From Bacillota bacterium (lineage in GTDB: Bacteria > Bacillota > Clostridia > Oscillospirales > Acutalibacteraceae), in contig JAEZYP010000044.1 of the NCBI GenBank assembly GCA_023418995.1, forward strand, positions 124,001-188,000: a stretch of DNA of 64,000 nucleotides. Reading direction: 5' to 3'. The position numbers were made by a program, and so were the translations under genes. Each line of letters starts with the position of its first letter. Within the stretch, counting starts at the first letter, position 1. The notes under the pieces are model-generated. The model had not been told where the DNA came from. It saw only the letters and a list, made by a program, of their open reading frames with translations, and did not search any database. Positions 33,249 through 45,498 of the stretch are shown here, in pieces.

Positions 33249-36200
33249 ATGGTGAATGTCAAACCGGTGCAAGTTGGCAAAAATGTCCGTATGAGCTTTG
33301 CGCGTATTGATGAAGTTCTGGATATGCCGAATCTGATTGAGGTGCAGAAGAATTCCTACAGATGGTTTCTTGACGAGGGCCTCAAAGAGGTTTTTAAGGA
33401 CGTTTCCGGCATCACAGACTATACCGGCAACTTAGTGTTGGATTTTGTAAATTACAAACTCGACGACGATAAGCCGAATTACAGCGTGGAAGAGTGCAAA
33501 GAGCGTGACGCAACTTACGCAGCCGCTTTGAGAGTCACAGCACGTTTGCTTAATAAGGAAAGCGGCGAAATAAAAGAATCGGAAGTGTTTATGGGCGATT
33601 TTCCGCTCATGACCGACAGCGGCACCTTTGTAATTAACGGTGCAGAGCGAGTTATCGTTTCCCAGTTGGTTCGTTCACCCGGCGTTTACTATAAAATGGA
33701 ATACGACAAGACCGGTAAGGAGTTGTTCAGCTCCACCGTTATTCCAAACCGCGGCGCGTGGTTGGAATATGAAAATGACGCGAATGATATTTTCTATGTC
33801 CGTATTGATAAAAACCGTAAAATTCCGATTACTGTTTTTGTACGTGCCCTCGGTCTTGGTACCGATGACGAAATTCGCGAATACTTTGGTGACGATGATC
33901 GTATGAACGCCACCATCGAAAAGGATCCCTGCAAAAATACCGAGGAAGCTCTTTTTGAGGTATACAGAAAATTGAGACCGAGCGAGCCGCCGACGATTGA
34001 AAGTGCCCAGTCACACATCAACGGCTTGTTTTTTGATGCCCGGCGCTATGACCTTTCCAGAGTCGGACGCTATAAATACAACAAAAAACTGAGCCTTGCC
34101 GGCCGTATTACGGGTCAGCAGCTTTCCCAGCCGATTGTAAATCCGCTTACCGGTGAGCTGATGGCCGAGGCCGGAGAAATCGTTTCCCACGACAAGGCAA
34201 GAGAAATCGATGATGCCGGTGTAACCGTTGCTTTTGTTTCCGTAAACGAGCGTGAAGTAAAAGTGATTTCTAACGGTATGGTAGATATCAATAAGTTTGT
34301 AAGTTTTGACGCAAAAGCCGAATGCGGTGTCAATGAAAGAGTCCGTTTCAGTGTGCTTGCCGAAATACTGGATTCTTGCTCCGGTGACGATGAAATTAAG
34401 GAAACAATTAAAACCAGAATTGACGAATTGATACCGAAGCATATCATCATTGATGATATTTTCTCTTCTATCAATTATCTGAACTGCCTTGCGATGGGTC
34501 TTGGAAATATTGATGATATCGACCATCTCGGCAATCGTCGTATCCGTTCTGTCGGCGAGCTTCTGCAGAACCAGTTCCGCATCGGCTTTTCCCGCCTCGA
34601 GCGCGTAATTCGTGAAAGAATGACGCTGCAGGCGCAGGATCTTGAAGTGCTGACTCCGCACTCGCTGATTAATATCCGTCCGGTTGTGGCGGCAATCAAG
34701 GAGTTCTTTGGTTCCTCCCCGCTGTCCCAGTTCATGGACCAGACCAACCCGCTTGCGGAGCTGACGCATAAGCGCCGCCTCTCCGCTTTGGGCCCCGGCG
34801 GTCTTTCCCGAGACCGCGCGGGCTTCGAGGTTCGTGACGTTCACTACAGCCACTACGGTCGTATGTGCCCGATTGAGACGCCGGAAGGTCCTAACATCGG
34901 TTTGATCTCTTACCTAGCCACGTTCGCAAGAATTAATGAGTATGGATTTATCGAGGCACCTTTCCGCCGGGTAGATGGAGTTACGCATCAGGTAACCAAA
35001 GACGTAATTTATATGACCGCCGACGTGGAAGATGAATACATCGTAGCGCAGGCGAATGAACCGCTGGATGAAAACGGCTGTTTCCAGCATACAAAGGTAA
35101 ATGCCCGTTACCGTGACGAATTCCTTGAGGTTGAACGCGAGAAGGCCGACTATATGGATGTTTCTCCAAGAATGGTTGTGTCTGTCGCTACCGCGATGAT
35201 TCCGTTCCTCGAAAACGATGACGCGAACCGTGCGCTGATGGGCTCAAACATGCAGCGCCAGGCTGTTCCGCTTCTTAAGACGGAATCCCCGATTGTTGGT
35301 ACCGGAATGGAATACAAGGCGGGCGTTGACTCCGGCGTCTGCGTGGTTGCAAGGCGCGGCGGTGTGGTACGCAGCGTAAGCGCGAACGAAGTTCGGGTGA
35401 CCTGTGACAACGGTGAGATTGATGTCTACCATGTTATTAAATTTATGCGCTCCAACCAGGGAACATGTATTAATCAGGTTCCGGTTGTTGAAGTAAACCA
35501 GAGAATTGAGGCCGGCACGGTGATTGCCGACGGTCCTGCAACCAAAGACGGCGAAATCAGCCTTGGCAAGAATGCCCTGATCGGGTTCATGACCTGGGAA
35601 GGCTACAACTACGAGGATGCTGTTCTGATCAGTGAAAAAATTGTCCGCGATGACGTTTATACTTCCATTCATATCGAAGAGTATGAGGTGGAGTCCAGAG
35701 ACACCAAGCTGGGGCCGGAGGAAATCACCAGAGACATTCCCAATGTAAATGAGGATTTACTCCGTGATTTGGACGAAAGCGGAATTATTCGTATCGGTGC
35801 GGAGGTTCGCGCCGGAGATATTCTTGTCGGCAAGGTAACCCCGAAGGGAGAAACGGAGCTTACCGCAGAGGAACGCCTGCTGCGTGCCATTTTCGGCGAA
35901 AAAGCCCGTGAGGTAAGAGATACCTCTCTCCGAGTGCCCCACGGCGAATACGGCATCGTGGTGGATGTAAAGGTCTTTAACCGTGAAAACAGCCATGACG
36001 AGCTAAGCCCCGGCGTCAATAAGGTCGTTCGCTGCTATATTGCCCAGAAGCGCAAGATTTCTGTGGGCGATAAGATGGCGGGCCGCCACGGTAACAAGGG
36101 CGTTGTTTCGCGTATTCTTCCTGTGGAGGATATGCCATTCCTGCCGGACGGTACTCCGCTGGATATCGTTTTGAATCCGCTGGGCGTTCCTTCCCGTATG

Positions 36201-36992
36201 AACATCGGTCAGGTGCTTGAGGTTCATTTGGGCTATGCAGCAAAAGCGCTCGGCTGGAAAATCATGACCCCGGTTTTTGACGGCGCACATGAACAGGATA
36301 TCGTGGAATGCTTTAAGAAGGCAGGACTCAGCGAAGACGGAAAGACGATTCTGAAGGATGGCCGTACCGGCGAATTCTTCGACAATCCGGTTACTGTCGG
36401 TATCATGTATTACCTGAAGCTGCACCATCTGGTTGACGATAAAATCCATGCCCGTTCCACTGGTCCGTACTCCCTTGTTACCCAGCAGCCGCTGGGCGGT
36501 AAGGCGCAGTTCGGCGGTCAGCGTTTCGGTGAGATGGAAGTTTGGGCGCTGGAAGCTTACGGCGCCGCCTATACCCTTCAGGAAATTCTTACGGTTAAGT
36601 CTGATGATGTCGTGGGTCGTGTTAAGACCTACGAGTCGATCGTGAAGGGTCAGAATATACCGAAGCCGGGCATTCCGGAATCCTTTAAGGTTCTTATCAA
36701 GGAGCTTCAGTCCCTCGGTCTCGACGTTAAGGTGCTTGACAAAAACGACGATGAAATCGATTTGCGGCAGAACTTTGACGACGACGACGATATCGGATTT
36801 AACCCCACGGATAGTAATTTTGATGAATCAACGGTTGCTGACGATCTGGAAGGTTACTCCATCGATGATACGGACGATGACGAAGGTCTGTTTGATGACT
36901 CTGATGGATACGTGAATGATGAAGACGGTGATGATGATTTTGATAAGGATGAACCCTTTGACATTGCAGAAGCAGTAGACGAACTAGAATAG
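33249..36992 (+). CDS. rpoB: DNA-directed RNA polymerase beta subunit
   Basis: The 1247-residue catalytic subunit has all standard blocks: [22 protein letters not shown], the rifampicin pocket ([18 protein letters not shown]...), [35 protein letters not shown] and [25 protein letters not shown]. Rifampicin-pocket Asp, His and Ser positions ([15 protein letters not shown]) are wild type. The last 75 residues form an extremely acidic Asp/Glu tail, longer than in most bacteria. ATG at 33249 with GGAG 11 bases upstream is preferred; ATG at 33228 is possible. rpoC follows after 14 bases. Confidence 0.97.
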   Translation: MVNVKPVQVGKNVRMSFARIDEVLDMPNLIEVQKNSYRWFLDEGLKEVFKDVSGITDYTGNLVLDFVNYKLDDDKPNYSVEECKERDATYAAALRVTARLLNKESGEIKESEVFMGDFPLMTDSGTFVINGAERVIVSQLVRSPGVYYKMEYDKTGKELFSSTVIPNRGAWLEYENDANDIFYVRIDKNRKIPITVFVRALGLGTDDEIREYFGDDDRMNATIEKDPCKNTEEALFEVYRKLRPSEPPTIESAQSHINGLFFDARRYDLSRVGRYKYNKKLSLAGRITGQQLSQPIVNPLTGELMAEAGEIVSHDKAREIDDAGVTVAFVSVNEREVKVISNGMVDINKFVSFDAKAECGVNERVRFSVLAEILDSCSGDDEIKETIKTRIDELIPKHIIIDDIFSSINYLNCLAMGLGNIDDIDHLGNRRIRSVGELLQNQFRIGFSRLERVIRERMTLQAQDLEVLTPHSLINIRPVVAAIKEFFGSSPLSQFMDQTNPLAELTHKRRLSALGPGGLSRDRAGFEVRDVHYSHYGRMCPIETPEGPNIGLISYLATFARINEYGFIEAPFRRVDGVTHQVTKDVIYMTADVEDEYIVAQANEPLDENGCFQHTKVNARYRDEFLEVEREKADYMDVSPRMVVSVATAMIPFLENDDANRALMGSNMQRQAVPLLKTESPIVGTGMEYKAGVDSGVCVVARRGGVVRSVSANEVRVTCDNGEIDVYHVIKFMRSNQGTCINQVPVVEVNQRIEAGTVIADGPATKDGEISLGKNALIGFMTWEGYNYEDAVLISEKIVRDDVYTSIHIEEYEVESRDTKLGPEEITRDIPNVNEDLLRDLDESGIIRIGAEVRAGDILVGKVTPKGETELTAEERLLRAIFGEKAREVRDTSLRVPHGEYGIVVDVKVFNRENSHDELSPGVNKVVRCYIAQKRKISVGDKMAGRHGNKGVVSRILPVEDMPFLPDGTPLDIVLNPLGVPSRMNIGQVLEVHLGYAAKALGWKIMTPVFDGAHEQDIVECFKKAGLSEDGKTILKDGRTGEFFDNPVTVGIMYYLKLHHLVDDKIHARSTGPYSLVTQQPLGGKAQFGGQRFGEMEVWALEAYGAAYTLQEILTVKSDDVVGRVKTYESIVKGQNIPKPGIPESFKVLIKELQSLGLDVKVLDKNDDEIDLRQNFDDDDDIGFNPTDSNFDESTVADDLEGYSIDDTDDDEGLFDDSDGYVNDEDGDDDFDKDEPFDIAEAVDELE

Positions 36993-37006
36993 AAAGGGGT
37001 TACAAT

Positions 37007-40000
37007 ATGGAATTTAATACTTTTGAGTCAATCAAGATTGGACTTGCTTCACCGGAAAAAATCAGAGAGTGGTCACACGGCGAAGTCAAAAAGCCTGAAA
37101 CGATAAATTACCGCACCTTAAAACCGGAACGCGACGGATTGTTCTGTGAACGAATTTTTGGGCCCCAGAAGGACTGGGAATGCCATTGCGGAAAGTACAA
37201 GAGAATCCGTTACAAGGGCAAAATCTGTGAACGCTGCGGCGTTGAGGTTACCCGCGCCAAGGTTCGCCGCGAGCGCATGGGTCATATTGAGCTTGCCGCC
37301 CCGGTTTCTCATATCTGGTATTTTAAGGGTATTCCTTCCAGAATGGGTTTGATTCTGGATATTTCTCCCCGTATGCTGGAAAAGGTGCTTTACTTTGCAC
37401 TATATATCGTAACCGACCCGGGCAGTGTGCGTGAGCTTTCTAAAAAACAGCTCTTGAATGAAAAAGAATACCGCGATATGCGCGAAAAATATGAGGACGA
37501 TTTTGAAGCCAGTATGGGCGCCGAGGCAATTAAGAAGCTTTTATCCGAGATTGATCTCGACCAAGGCTCCGAAGAATTAAAGGAAGAGCTTTCGACCGCT
37601 TCCGGTCAAAAGCGCGTCCGTATTTTAAAGCGCTTGGAAGTGATGGAGGCGTTCCGCCTTTCCGGCAACCGTCCGGAATGGATGATTCTTGATGTTGTTC
37701 CAGTTATTCCGCCGGATATCCGCCCGATGGTTCAGCTGGATGGCGGACGCTTTGCGACCTCCGACCTGAACGACCTTTATCGCCGTGTAATTAACAGAAA
37801 CAACCGTTTGAAACGGCTTTTGGAGCTTGGTGCTCCGGATATCATTGTCCGCAACGAAAAGCGTATGCTTCAGGAAGCCGTTGATGCGTTAATTGATAAT
37901 GGCCGCCGCGGCAGACCGGTTACCGGCCCGAACAACCGTCCGCTGAAATCCCTTTCCGATATGTTGAAAGGTAAGCAAGGTCGCTTCCGCCAGAACCTTT
38001 TGGGTAAGCGTGTCGACTACTCCGGTCGTTCGGTTATCGTTGTAGGTCCTGAATTGAAGATGTACCAGTGCGGTCTTCCGAAGGAAATGGCGCTGGAGCT
38101 GTTTAAGCCCTTTGTCATGAAGCGTCTGGTGGAAACCGGTGTTGCCGGCAACATCAAGGCTGCCAGAAAAGCGGTGGAACGCGCAAAACCGGAAGTTTGG
38201 GATGCTCTGGAAATTGTGATTAAGAATCATCCGGTTCTACTGAACCGTGCTCCTACGCTTCATAGACTTGGTATTCAGGCGTTTGAGCCTGTGTTGGTGG
38301 AAGGTCGTGCCTTAAAGCTGCATCCGTTGGCTTGTACTGCTTATAACGCGGATTTCGACGGTGACCAGATGGCGGTTCACGTTCCGCTTTCCGCAGAAGC
38401 GCAGGCGGAGGCCCGCTTCCTGATGCTGGCTGCCGGCAACCTGCTGAAGCCGTCTGACGGGCGCCCTGTTACCGTTCCTACACAGGACATGGTCCTGGGT
38501 TCCTACTACCTGACACTGGAAAAAGACGGGGAACTGGGCGAAGGCAAAGTCTTCCGTGATTTTGATGAAGCAATATTAGCTTATAACGCAAAAAGTGTTG
38601 GTCTGCACGCGAAGATCAAAGTTCGCAGAACACTTGAAATTAACGGTGAAAAGATTTCCAGGCTGGTTGATACGACGGTTGGGCGCATGATTTTCAACCG
38701 CCCGATTCCGCAGGATCTTGGGTTTGTAGATCGTACCAATCCGGATAACCTGTTCCGTTTTGAAATCGACTTCCTGGTTGGAAAGAAACAGCTGGAAAAG
38801 ATTATTGACAAGTGCATTAAAACACACGGTACGCCAATGACCGCCGATGTTCTGGACAGCGTAAAAGCTCAGGGATATAAATACTCCACACTGAGCGCGA
38901 TTACCGTCGCCGTCAGTGATGCCACCATTCCGCCAGAGAAGAAGAATATTATCGATACTGCGGAAAAGCAGATCGATACTGTATTTGACCAGTTTAAGAA
39001 CGGTTTGCTATCCGACGGTGAGCGTTACAATGCGGTACTCAAAATCTGGGCAAAGGCGACCGAAGACGTTTCCGTTGCCCTTCAGAAAAATTTGAACCGC
39101 TACAACCCGATCTTTATGATGGCGGATTCCGGCGCCCGTGGTTCCATGAGCCAGATTCGCCAGTTGGCCGGTATGCGCGGTCTGATTGCGAATACGTCCG
39201 GTAAAACAATTGAAATTCCGATTCGTGCCAACTACCGTGAAGGCTTGAATATTCTAGAATACTTTATTTCCTCCCGTGGCGCCAGAAAGGGACTTGCCGA
39301 TACCGCGCTTAGAACGGCTGACTCCGGTTACCTGACCCGCCGTCTGGTTGATGTTTCGCAGGAAGTTATTATCCGCGAGGATGACTGCGGCTCTACCGAG
39401 GGAATTGAGGTTTATGATATCCGCGAGGGCAAAGAATCTATCGAACCCATGCATGAGCGTCTGATCGGCAGATATCTGGTAGAGGATTTTGTTGACGACC
39501 AGACCGGAGAGGTTTTGGTGTCGAAAGATAAGCTCATGAATGACCATGACGCGGACATTATCGTGGGTCGCGGTACGCAGCGCATTATCATCCGCTCTAT
39601 TTTGAACTGCCACGCGAAGCACGGCGTCTGCAAAAAATGCTATGGCGCTAACCTTGCGAACGGCCAGCCGGTTACAGTTGGTGAAGCGGTCGGTATTATT
39701 GCCGCCCAGTCCATCGGCGAACCGGGCACACAGCTTACCATGAGAACCTTCCACACCGGCGGCGTCGCCAGTGCGGAGGATATTACGCAGGGTCTGCCGC
39801 GTGTTGAAGAGCTTTTTGAAGGACGCAAACCGAAGCATCTTGCGATTATCAGTGAGATTTCCGGTACGGTTACCTTTGAGGAGGTCAAGAAAAACCGCCA
39901 TGTTGTTGTCACGAATTCCGAATCAGGCGATTCCAAGTCGTACCTCATTCCCTTTGGCTCGCGTATTATCGTAAACGAAGGCCAGGAGATCAAAGCAGGT

Positions 40001-40549
40001 ACGAGAGTTACGGAAGGCTCAGTCAATCCGCATGATGTTCTGGCCATCAGTGGCACTCAGGCGGTTCAGGATTACCTCATTGAAGAAGTTCAGCGCGTTT
40101 ACCGGATGCAGGGCGTTGATATTAACGATAAGCATATCGAGGTTATCGTTCGCCAGATGATGAAGAAGGTAAAAGTTGACGACGCGGGCGATACCACTCT
40201 GTTATCCAGTTCTCTTGTAGAAAAGAGTGAGCTGGAGGCGGAGAACAGGGCAATCCGCGAGCGCATTGCACAAGGGGAAGCCGATCTCAAGGAAGCAACC
40301 TGCACCCCGATTCTTCTCGGTATCACCAAGGCTTCTCTCGCTACGGATTCCTTCCTGTCGGCGGCTTCCTTCCAAGAGACGACCCGGGTTCTTACCGATG
40401 CCGCAATTAAAGGCAAGATCGATCCGCTGCTCGGTCTGAAGGAAAACGTTATTATCGGAAAACTGATTCCTGCCGGTACTGGAATGAAGTGCTATACCGA
40501 TGTTGAGGTTCAGAAAACAAATGAATCCTTGACAAGTGATGCAGTTTAG
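37007..40549 (+). CDS. rpoC: DNA-directed RNA polymerase beta' subunit
   Basis: The 1180-residue subunit carries the zinc finger [22 protein letters not shown] near the N-terminus. The clamp and lid region leads to the active-site [16 protein letters not shown] with three catalytic Asp. The bridge and trigger helices have [18 protein letters not shown] and [18 protein letters not shown], and the second zinc site is CGSTEG...[13 protein letters not shown]. The length fits Clostridia, without the large insert seen in Gram-negatives. AAAGGGG precedes the ATG. A promoter for rpsL is embedded over its stop codon. Confidence 0.98.
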   Translation: MEFNTFESIKIGLASPEKIREWSHGEVKKPETINYRTLKPERDGLFCERIFGPQKDWECHCGKYKRIRYKGKICERCGVEVTRAKVRRERMGHIELAAPVSHIWYFKGIPSRMGLILDISPRMLEKVLYFALYIVTDPGSVRELSKKQLLNEKEYRDMREKYEDDFEASMGAEAIKKLLSEIDLDQGSEELKEELSTASGQKRVRILKRLEVMEAFRLSGNRPEWMILDVVPVIPPDIRPMVQLDGGRFATSDLNDLYRRVINRNNRLKRLLELGAPDIIVRNEKRMLQEAVDALIDNGRRGRPVTGPNNRPLKSLSDMLKGKQGRFRQNLLGKRVDYSGRSVIVVGPELKMYQCGLPKEMALELFKPFVMKRLVETGVAGNIKAARKAVERAKPEVWDALEIVIKNHPVLLNRAPTLHRLGIQAFEPVLVEGRALKLHPLACTAYNADFDGDQMAVHVPLSAEAQAEARFLMLAAGNLLKPSDGRPVTVPTQDMVLGSYYLTLEKDGELGEGKVFRDFDEAILAYNAKSVGLHAKIKVRRTLEINGEKISRLVDTTVGRMIFNRPIPQDLGFVDRTNPDNLFRFEIDFLVGKKQLEKIIDKCIKTHGTPMTADVLDSVKAQGYKYSTLSAITVAVSDATIPPEKKNIIDTAEKQIDTVFDQFKNGLLSDGERYNAVLKIWAKATEDVSVALQKNLNRYNPIFMMADSGARGSMSQIRQLAGMRGLIANTSGKTIEIPIRANYREGLNILEYFISSRGARKGLADTALRTADSGYLTRRLVDVSQEVIIREDDCGSTEGIEVYDIREGKESIEPMHERLIGRYLVEDFVDDQTGEVLVSKDKLMNDHDADIIVGRGTQRIIIRSILNCHAKHGVCKKCYGANLANGQPVTVGEAVGIIAAQSIGEPGTQLTMRTFHTGGVASAEDITQGLPRVEELFEGRKPKHLAIISEISGTVTFEEVKKNRHVVVTNSESGDSKSYLIPFGSRIIVNEGQEIKAGTRVTEGSVNPHDVLAISGTQAVQDYLIEEVQRVYRMQGVDINDKHIEVIVRQMMKKVKVDDAGDTTLLSSSLVEKSELEAENRAIRERIAQGEADLKEATCTPILLGITKASLATDSFLSAASFQETTRVLTDAAIKGKIDPLLGLKENVIIGKLIPAGTGMKCYTDVEVQKTNESLTSDAV

Positions 40550-40558
40550 AGTTATAAT
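40529..40558 (+). promoter_or_regulatory. Promoter inside the 3' end of rpoC
   Basis: TTGACA (40529-40534), 18 bases, TATAAT (40553-40558) straddle the rpoC stop codon. They would give a separate transcript for rpsL-rpsG-fusA. Confidence 0.8.
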
Positions 40559-40715
40559 TACCAATTGTGATGGTTTTTTAACTAAATAGTATTCCTATTC
40601 TGCGGCAAACCCGTGGGATAGGAATATGCTATGTTCAGAAGAAAAGACTATTTGTTGTTAATGCGGATATAATATATTCGCTTGACATATAAAAATTTGA
40701 GTGAGGAGGTGTCTT
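40559..40715 (+). other. rpsL leader with stem-loop
   Basis: ATTCCTATTC (40591-40600) pairs with GGATAGGAAT (40616-40625) with one mismatch. No T-run follows, so it is not a standard terminator. It could be a stabilising hairpin or a target for autoregulation. No gene is visible. Confidence 0.5.
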
Positions 40716-41153
40716 ATGCCAACATTTAACCAGTTAGTCCATACGGGCAGAGAAGTTGCTGTAACAAAGGCGAAAGCTCCTGCGCTTTTAAAGGGATGGA
40801 ATTCCAAGAAGCGTGTTGCGATTGACCAGGATTCCCCGCAGAAGCGTGGTGTTTGTACTACAGTTAAGACCGCAACCCCGAAAAAACCGAACTCCGCGTT
40901 GAGAAAAATCGCCAGAGTACGGCTTTCCAACGGAATTGAGGTCAGTGCGTACATTCCGGGTGTCGGCCATAATCTTCAGGAACACAGCGTTGTTATGATT
41001 CGCGGCGGACGTGTTAAGGATTTGCCTGGCGTGCGTTACCATATTATCCGTGGTACCCTTGATGCGCAGGGAGTTGCAAATCGTATGCAGGCCCGTTCCA
41101 AGTACGGCGCAAAGCGTCCGAAGGCTGGTGCGGCAAAGGCTGCAAAAAAATAA
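40716..41153 (+). CDS. rpsL: 30S ribosomal protein S12
   Basis: The 145-residue decoding-centre protein shows [40 protein letters not shown] and the [16 protein letters not shown] loop. The Lys residues at the two streptomycin-resistance hot spots (TPKKPN and VKDLPG) are wild type. The tail GAAKAAKK is longer than average. GGAGGTG before the ATG at 40716 decides the start. It is the first gene of the str order rpsL-rpsG-fusA-tuf. Confidence 0.98.
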   Translation: MPTFNQLVHTGREVAVTKAKAPALLKGWNSKKRVAIDQDSPQKRGVCTTVKTATPKKPNSALRKIARVRLSNGIEVSAYIPGVGHNLQEHSVVMIRGGRVKDLPGVRYHIIRGTLDAQGVANRMQARSKYGAKRPKAGAAKAAKK

Positions 41154-41302
41154 GGTAGTTTAAATTTGACAGAAACCTTACGGCTGCATGTTTTAAACAT
41201 AATGCGGCGGCGTTTATATAGATGAAACGCCTCTGTATTGGCCACGGGAGTTTGTCGCTTTCGAGTACCTATGATATCATTCATGTGAAGGAGGGAAGTA
41301 AA

Positions 41303-41773
41303 GTGCCAAGAAGAGGAAATATTGCAAAACGTGATGTTTTGCCGGACCCACTGTATAATTCAAAGCTTGTGACACGTCTTGTCAATAATATCATGATAGA
41401 CGGTAAGAAGGGCGTTGCTCAGAAGATCGTTTATGGTGCATTCGATATTATCAGCGAGAAAACAGGAAAAGACCCGTTGGAGGCATTCGAGACTGCACTG
41501 GAAAATGTCATGCCTGCTCTCGAAGTTAAGGCCCGCCGTGTAGGTGGTGCCACATATCAGGTCCCGATGGAAGTCCGCCCTGAAAGAAGACAGACTTTAG
41601 GCTTACGTTGGATGACCAACTATTCAAGACTAAGATCTGAAAAGACAATGAGAGAGAGACTTGCCGGTGAAATTCTTGATGCGATAAATGGTGCTGGCGG
41701 TGCTGCCAAGAAGCGTGACGATACGCATAAGATGGCAGAAGCCAACAAGGCATTTGCTCATTACAGATGGTAA
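41303..41773 (+). CDS. rpsG: 30S ribosomal protein S7
   Basis: The 156-residue protein organises the 3' domain of 16S r[54 protein letters not shown] and the C-terminal [10 protein letters not shown] are characteristic. The start is GTG at 41303 after GGAGGGAAG; an ATG-led longer frame from 41222 has unrelated sequence. It lies 149 bases after rpsL and 71 before fusA. Confidence 0.97.
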   Translation: MPRRGNIAKRDVLPDPLYNSKLVTRLVNNIMIDGKKGVAQKIVYGAFDIISEKTGKDPLEAFETALENVMPALEVKARRVGGATYQVPMEVRPERRQTLGLRWMTNYSRLRSEKTMRERLAGEILDAINGAGGAAKKRDDTHKMAEANKAFAHYRW

Positions 41774-41844
41774 TCCGGCCTTGTTGCCAGATTACCTGAA
41801 GCAGTGTCCAAATTCCAACATTTTCAAATTTTAAGGAGGAAACT

Positions 41845-43926
41845 ATGCCAAGGCAGGTATCACTCGATTTAACCCGCAATATCGGTATCATGGCTCATAT
41901 TGATGCCGGTAAAACAACAACCACAGAACGTATCCTGTATTATACAGGTATTAACCATAAGATTGGCGAAGTACATGACGGTGCCGCAACTATGGACTGG
42001 ATGGTGCAGGAGCAGGAAAGAGGTATTACAATTACCTCCGCTGCGACTACCTGCTTTTGGAAGGGTCATAGAATCAACATCATCGATACTCCGGGTCACG
42101 TTGACTTTACGGTAGAGGTTGAGCGCTCACTGCGCGTTCTCGACGGCTCCGTAACGGTATTCTGCGCAAAGGGCGGCGTTGAGCCGCAGTCTGAAACTGT
42201 TTGGCGTCAGGCAGAGGAATATCATGTTCCCCGCATGGCTTACGTCAACAAGATGGACATCATGGGCGCTGATTTTTTCCGTGTTGTTCAGATGATGAAG
42301 GACCGCCTTAAGTGCAATGCTGTGCCGATTCAGCTGCCGATTGGTTCCGAGGATTCCTTTAAGGGAATTATCGATCTGGTAGAGATGAAGGCCGACATTT
42401 ATTATGATGAAATGGGCAAGGAGATGCGTGTTGAGGATATTCCGGAAGACATGCTTGAGCTTGCCAATCAGTATCATACAGAACTCATCGAGCATGTTGC
42501 CGAGCAGGATGACGCCCTTATGGAGAAATACCTGAACGGTGAAGCCCTTACCAAGGAAGAAATCATGAAGACAATTCGTAAATCTACGATTGCCAATCAC
42601 ATGGTTCCTGTAGCCTGCGGTACTTCTTACAGAAACAAGGGCGTTCAGAAGCTTTTGGACGCTATCATAGCCTATATGCCTGCTCCGACCGATGTTGCCG
42701 ATATAAAGGGCGTCGACCCGGAAACAGGCGAAGATATGGAATGCCATTCTTCCGACAATGAGCCGTTTGCCGCTCTTGCGTTTAAGATTGCTACAGACCC
42801 GTTTGTAGGAAAGCTGTGCTTCTTCCGCGTATACTCCGGCATGCTCCAAGCTGGTTCCGGTGTTTACAACTCCACAAAAGACAACAACGAGCGTATCGGT
42901 CGTATCCTGCAAATGCACGCAAACCACCGTCAGGATATTGATACCGTTTATGCGGGCGATATCGCAGCAGCCGTCGGTCTTAAAAATACAACTACCGGCG
43001 ACACTCTTTGCGATCCGAATCACCCGATTATTCTTGAGTCCATGGAGTTCCCCGATCCGGTTATCGAAGTAGCGATTGAGCCGAAGACGAAGGCTGGTCA
43101 GGAAAAAATGGGCATTGCGCTTGCAAAGCTCGCGGAAGAAGACCCGACCTTCAAGGCCTATACGAACGAAGAAACAGGTCAAACCATTATTGCCGGTATG
43201 GGTGAGCTTCACCTTGAAATTATCGTTGACCGTCTTCTGCGTGAGTTCCACGTTGAAGCAAATGTAGGCGCACCGCAGGTTTCCTATAAAGAGACCATTC
43301 GCGGAAAGGCTGATGTCGACTCCAAGTATGCGCGTCAGTCCGGCGGTCGCGGCCAGTACGGTCACGTTAAGATCAGAATTGAGCCTAACCCGGGCAATGG
43401 TTACGAGTTTGTTAATGCGGTTGTCGGCGGCGCGATTCCGAAGGAATATATCGAACCTGTCAACCAGGGTATTCAGGGCGCAATGCAGTCCGGTGTACTT
43501 GCCGGTTATCCGGTTGTTGACACAAAGGTAACTATTTATGACGGATCCTATCATGAAGTTGACTCCTCAGAAATGGCGTTTAAGATCGCTGGCTCCATGG
43601 CCTTCAAAGAGGCGATGAAGAAAGCTGATCCGGTCATTCTCGAGCCGATTATGAAGGTTACTGTAACTGTTCCGGAAGAGTACATGGGCGATGTCATCGG
43701 TGACCTGAACTCACGCCGTGGCATGATCGAGGGCATGGATGCAGTTTCCGGTGCTCAGCAGATCAGAGCGCAAGTTCCGCTTTCTGAAATGTTTGGTTAC
43801 GCAACCGATATGCGTTCCAAAACACAGGGCAGAGGTCAGTATGTTATGGAACCGGCTACTTCTCAGGAAGTTCCGAAATCCGTTTCTGAAAAAATTATTT
43901 CCACACGCGGAAAAAAGACGGATTAA
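41845..43926 (+). CDS. fusA: Elongation factor G
   Basis: The 693-residue translocase has G1 [14 protein letters not shown]2 RGITI, G3 DTPGHVDF, G4 NKMD, and the EF-G-specific domains II-V. These include the domain IV tip region GGRGQYGHV and [11 protein letters not shown], and domain [12 protein letters not shown]. The length and position after rpsG indicate the canonical EF-G rather than a tetracycline-protection or RF3-like relative. AAGGAGG precedes the ATG at good distance. Confidence 0.98.
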   Translation: MPRQVSLDLTRNIGIMAHIDAGKTTTTERILYYTGINHKIGEVHDGAATMDWMVQEQERGITITSAATTCFWKGHRINIIDTPGHVDFTVEVERSLRVLDGSVTVFCAKGGVEPQSETVWRQAEEYHVPRMAYVNKMDIMGADFFRVVQMMKDRLKCNAVPIQLPIGSEDSFKGIIDLVEMKADIYYDEMGKEMRVEDIPEDMLELANQYHTELIEHVAEQDDALMEKYLNGEALTKEEIMKTIRKSTIANHMVPVACGTSYRNKGVQKLLDAIIAYMPAPTDVADIKGVDPETGEDMECHSSDNEPFAALAFKIATDPFVGKLCFFRVYSGMLQAGSGVYNSTKDNNERIGRILQMHANHRQDIDTVYAGDIAAAVGLKNTTTGDTLCDPNHPIILESMEFPDPVIEVAIEPKTKAGQEKMGIALAKLAEEDPTFKAYTNEETGQTIIAGMGELHLEIIVDRLLREFHVEANVGAPQVSYKETIRGKADVDSKYARQSGGRGQYGHVKIRIEPNPGNGYEFVNAVVGGAIPKEYIEPVNQGIQGAMQSGVLAGYPVVDTKVTIYDGSYHEVDSSEMAFKIAGSMAFKEAMKKADPVILEPIMKVTVTVPEEYMGDVIGDLNSRRGMIEGMDAVSGAQQIRAQVPLSEMFGYATDMRSKTQGRGQYVMEPATSQEVPKSVSEKIISTRGKKTD

Positions 43927-43940
43927 CTTAAAAAATGTGC

Positions 43941-44010
43941 TTGATTTTTATTATATAAATTGATAAAATGATAGGCATAGTTTAACTGTAATAATTAATT
44001 ATTGTATAAT
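43941..44010 (+). promoter_or_regulatory. Promoter pair in front of tuf
   Basis: P1 is TTGATT (43941-43946), 17 bases, TAAAAT (43964-43969). P2 has TATAAT at 44005-44010 with a weaker TTAACT at 43982-43987. They would let tuf be expressed above fusA. Confidence 0.65.
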
Positions 44011-44028
44011 AAAAAAGGAGGAATTCCA

Positions 44029-45231
44029 ATGGCAAAAGCAAAGTTCGACAGATCCAAACCGCACGTAAACATTGGTACAATCGGTCACGTTGACCATGGC
44101 AAAACCACCCTTACAGCAGCCATCACAAAGGTTCTTAACTTTAGTGGTGAGGCTGAATTCGTTGATTACGCTAATATTGATAAGGCTCCTGAAGAGAGAG
44201 CACGTGGTATTACAATCAACACCGCACACGTTGAGTATCAGACCGAAGCCCGTCACTATGCTCACGTTGACTGCCCAGGCCATGCCGACTATGTTAAAAA
44301 CATGATCACCGGCGCTGCTCAGATGGACGGTGCTATCCTTGTTGTTTCTGCTGCTGACGGCCCGATGCCTCAGACCAGAGAGCACATTCTGCTTGCCCGT
44401 CAGGTTGGCGTGCCGCACATCGTTGTTTTCATGAACAAGGTTGACCAGGTTGACGATCCGGAACTGCTGGATCTTGTTGAGATGGAAATTCGTGACCTTT
44501 TGAATGAATATGAGTTCCCGGGCGATGATACCCCGATAGTTCGCGGCTCCGCTCTCGTAGCTCTTGAGTCTACTTCTACTGATGCAAATGCAGCTGAGTA
44601 CAAATGCATTAATGAATTGATGGATGCTGTTGACAGCTTTATTCCGACTCCTGCCCGTATGGCAGATCTTCCGTTCCTTATGCCTGTTGAAGACGTTTTC
44701 ACCATTACTGGTCGTGGTACTGTTGCTACCGGTAGAGTTGAGCGTGGTACAGCTAAGGTTGGCGAAGAAATCGAAATCATTGGTCTGACTGATGAGCGTA
44801 AGAAGGCTGTTATTACAGGTCTTGAAATGTTCAAGAAAACTCTTGATTTTGCAGAGGCTGGCGATAACGTTGGTGTTCTTCTCCGTGGTATTCAGAGAAC
44901 TGAAATTGAGCGCGGCCAGGTTCTTGCAAAGCCGGGTTCCATTCATCCTCATACCAAATTCCGTGGCCAGGTTTACGTTCTGACCAAGGATGAAGGTGGA
45001 CGTCATACTCCTTTCTTCAACAACTATCGTCCCCAGTTCTATTTCAGAACAACTGACGTTACCGGCGTTATCACTCTTCCGGAAGGAACTGAGATGTGCG
45101 TACCTGGTGATAACGTTGAAATGGATGTTGAGCTTATCACTCCTATCGCTATTGAAGAAGGTCTTCGTTTTGCTATCCGTGAAGGCGGTCATACCGTTGG
45201 TTCCGGCGCTGTTATTAAGATTAACTCATAA
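44029..45231 (+). CDS. tuf: Elongation factor Tu
   Basis: The 400-residue GTPase delivers aminoacyl-tRNA to the ribosome. It shows [11 protein letters not shown] (G1), [12 protein letters not shown] (G2), [21 protein letters not shown] (G3) and MNKVDQ (G4), then the two barrel domains ending [14 protein letters not shown]. Codon use is strongly biased, as expected for an abundant protein. ATG at 44029 follows AGGAGGAATTCC. It ends the str operon and is followed by a terminator. Confidence 0.98.
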   Translation: MAKAKFDRSKPHVNIGTIGHVDHGKTTLTAAITKVLNFSGEAEFVDYANIDKAPEERARGITINTAHVEYQTEARHYAHVDCPGHADYVKNMITGAAQMDGAILVVSAADGPMPQTREHILLARQVGVPHIVVFMNKVDQVDDPELLDLVEMEIRDLLNEYEFPGDDTPIVRGSALVALESTSTDANAAEYKCINELMDAVDSFIPTPARMADLPFLMPVEDVFTITGRGTVATGRVERGTAKVGEEIEIIGLTDERKKAVITGLEMFKKTLDFAEAGDNVGVLLRGIQRTEIERGQVLAKPGSIHPHTKFRGQVYVLTKDEGGRHTPFFNNYRPQFYFRTTDVTGVITLPEGTEMCVPGDNVEMDVELITPIAIEEGLRFAIREGGHTVGSGAVIKINS

Positions 45232-45255
45232 TTTTAATAAGTATTTTATAATATT

Positions 45256-45287
45256 AGCCTCATCCTTTTGCGGGATGGGGCTTTTTT
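45256..45287 (+). terminator. Terminator after tuf
   Basis: AGCCTCATCC pairs with GGATGGGGCT (one G-T pair) and is followed by six T residues. Confidence 0.9.
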
Positions 45288-45324
45288 AATCTACAAAATA
45301 CTACATAAATCATCGGCAATATGC

Positions 45325-45438
45325 TATATTATTAAGAGTGATGAGTGGTTATACAGTTGTCCCACAAGAGAATAGGACATTTTACCGACGATTGGTAGTC
45401 GTCTGTTTTTTTTGAGCGGTAACAGTCCGCTTTCTTTT
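45325..45438 (+). promoter_or_regulatory. Short leader with extended -10, terminator and second hairpin (possible attenuator)
   Basis: TGCTATATT (-10 at 45325-45330) could start a transcript near 45337. A GTCC...GGAC hairpin and a GACGATT/AGTCGTC hairpin with eight T residues (45387-45413) follow. Then a second hairpin, AGCGG/CCGCT (45415-45431), is followed by TTTCTTTT. The transcript would be about 75 bases unless read through into the CapA-like gene. I do not recognise a known riboswitch. Confidence 0.5.
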
Positions 45439-45498
45439 ATGTTCTGATTGGATGAAATATTTTAGTGAACCTTTAGTATGAAATGATTAGGAGTTTTT

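Noticed and set aside
34700..34830. Rifampicin-resistance changes in rpoB
   Set aside because: The Asp, His and Ser hot-spot residues are all wild type.
34011..34853. 280-codon minus-strand frame
   Set aside because: Antisense to conserved rpoB sequence.
40716..41153. Streptomycin-resistance changes in rpsL
   Set aside because: Both hot-spot lysines are wild type.
42127..43554. 475-codon open frame on the minus strand
   Set aside because: It lies wholly opposite fusA, has no ribosome binding site or family pattern, and follows from the skewed codon use of a highly expressed gene.
43999..45192. 397-codon open frame on the minus strand
   Set aside because: Antisense shadow of tuf, caused by its extreme codon bias.
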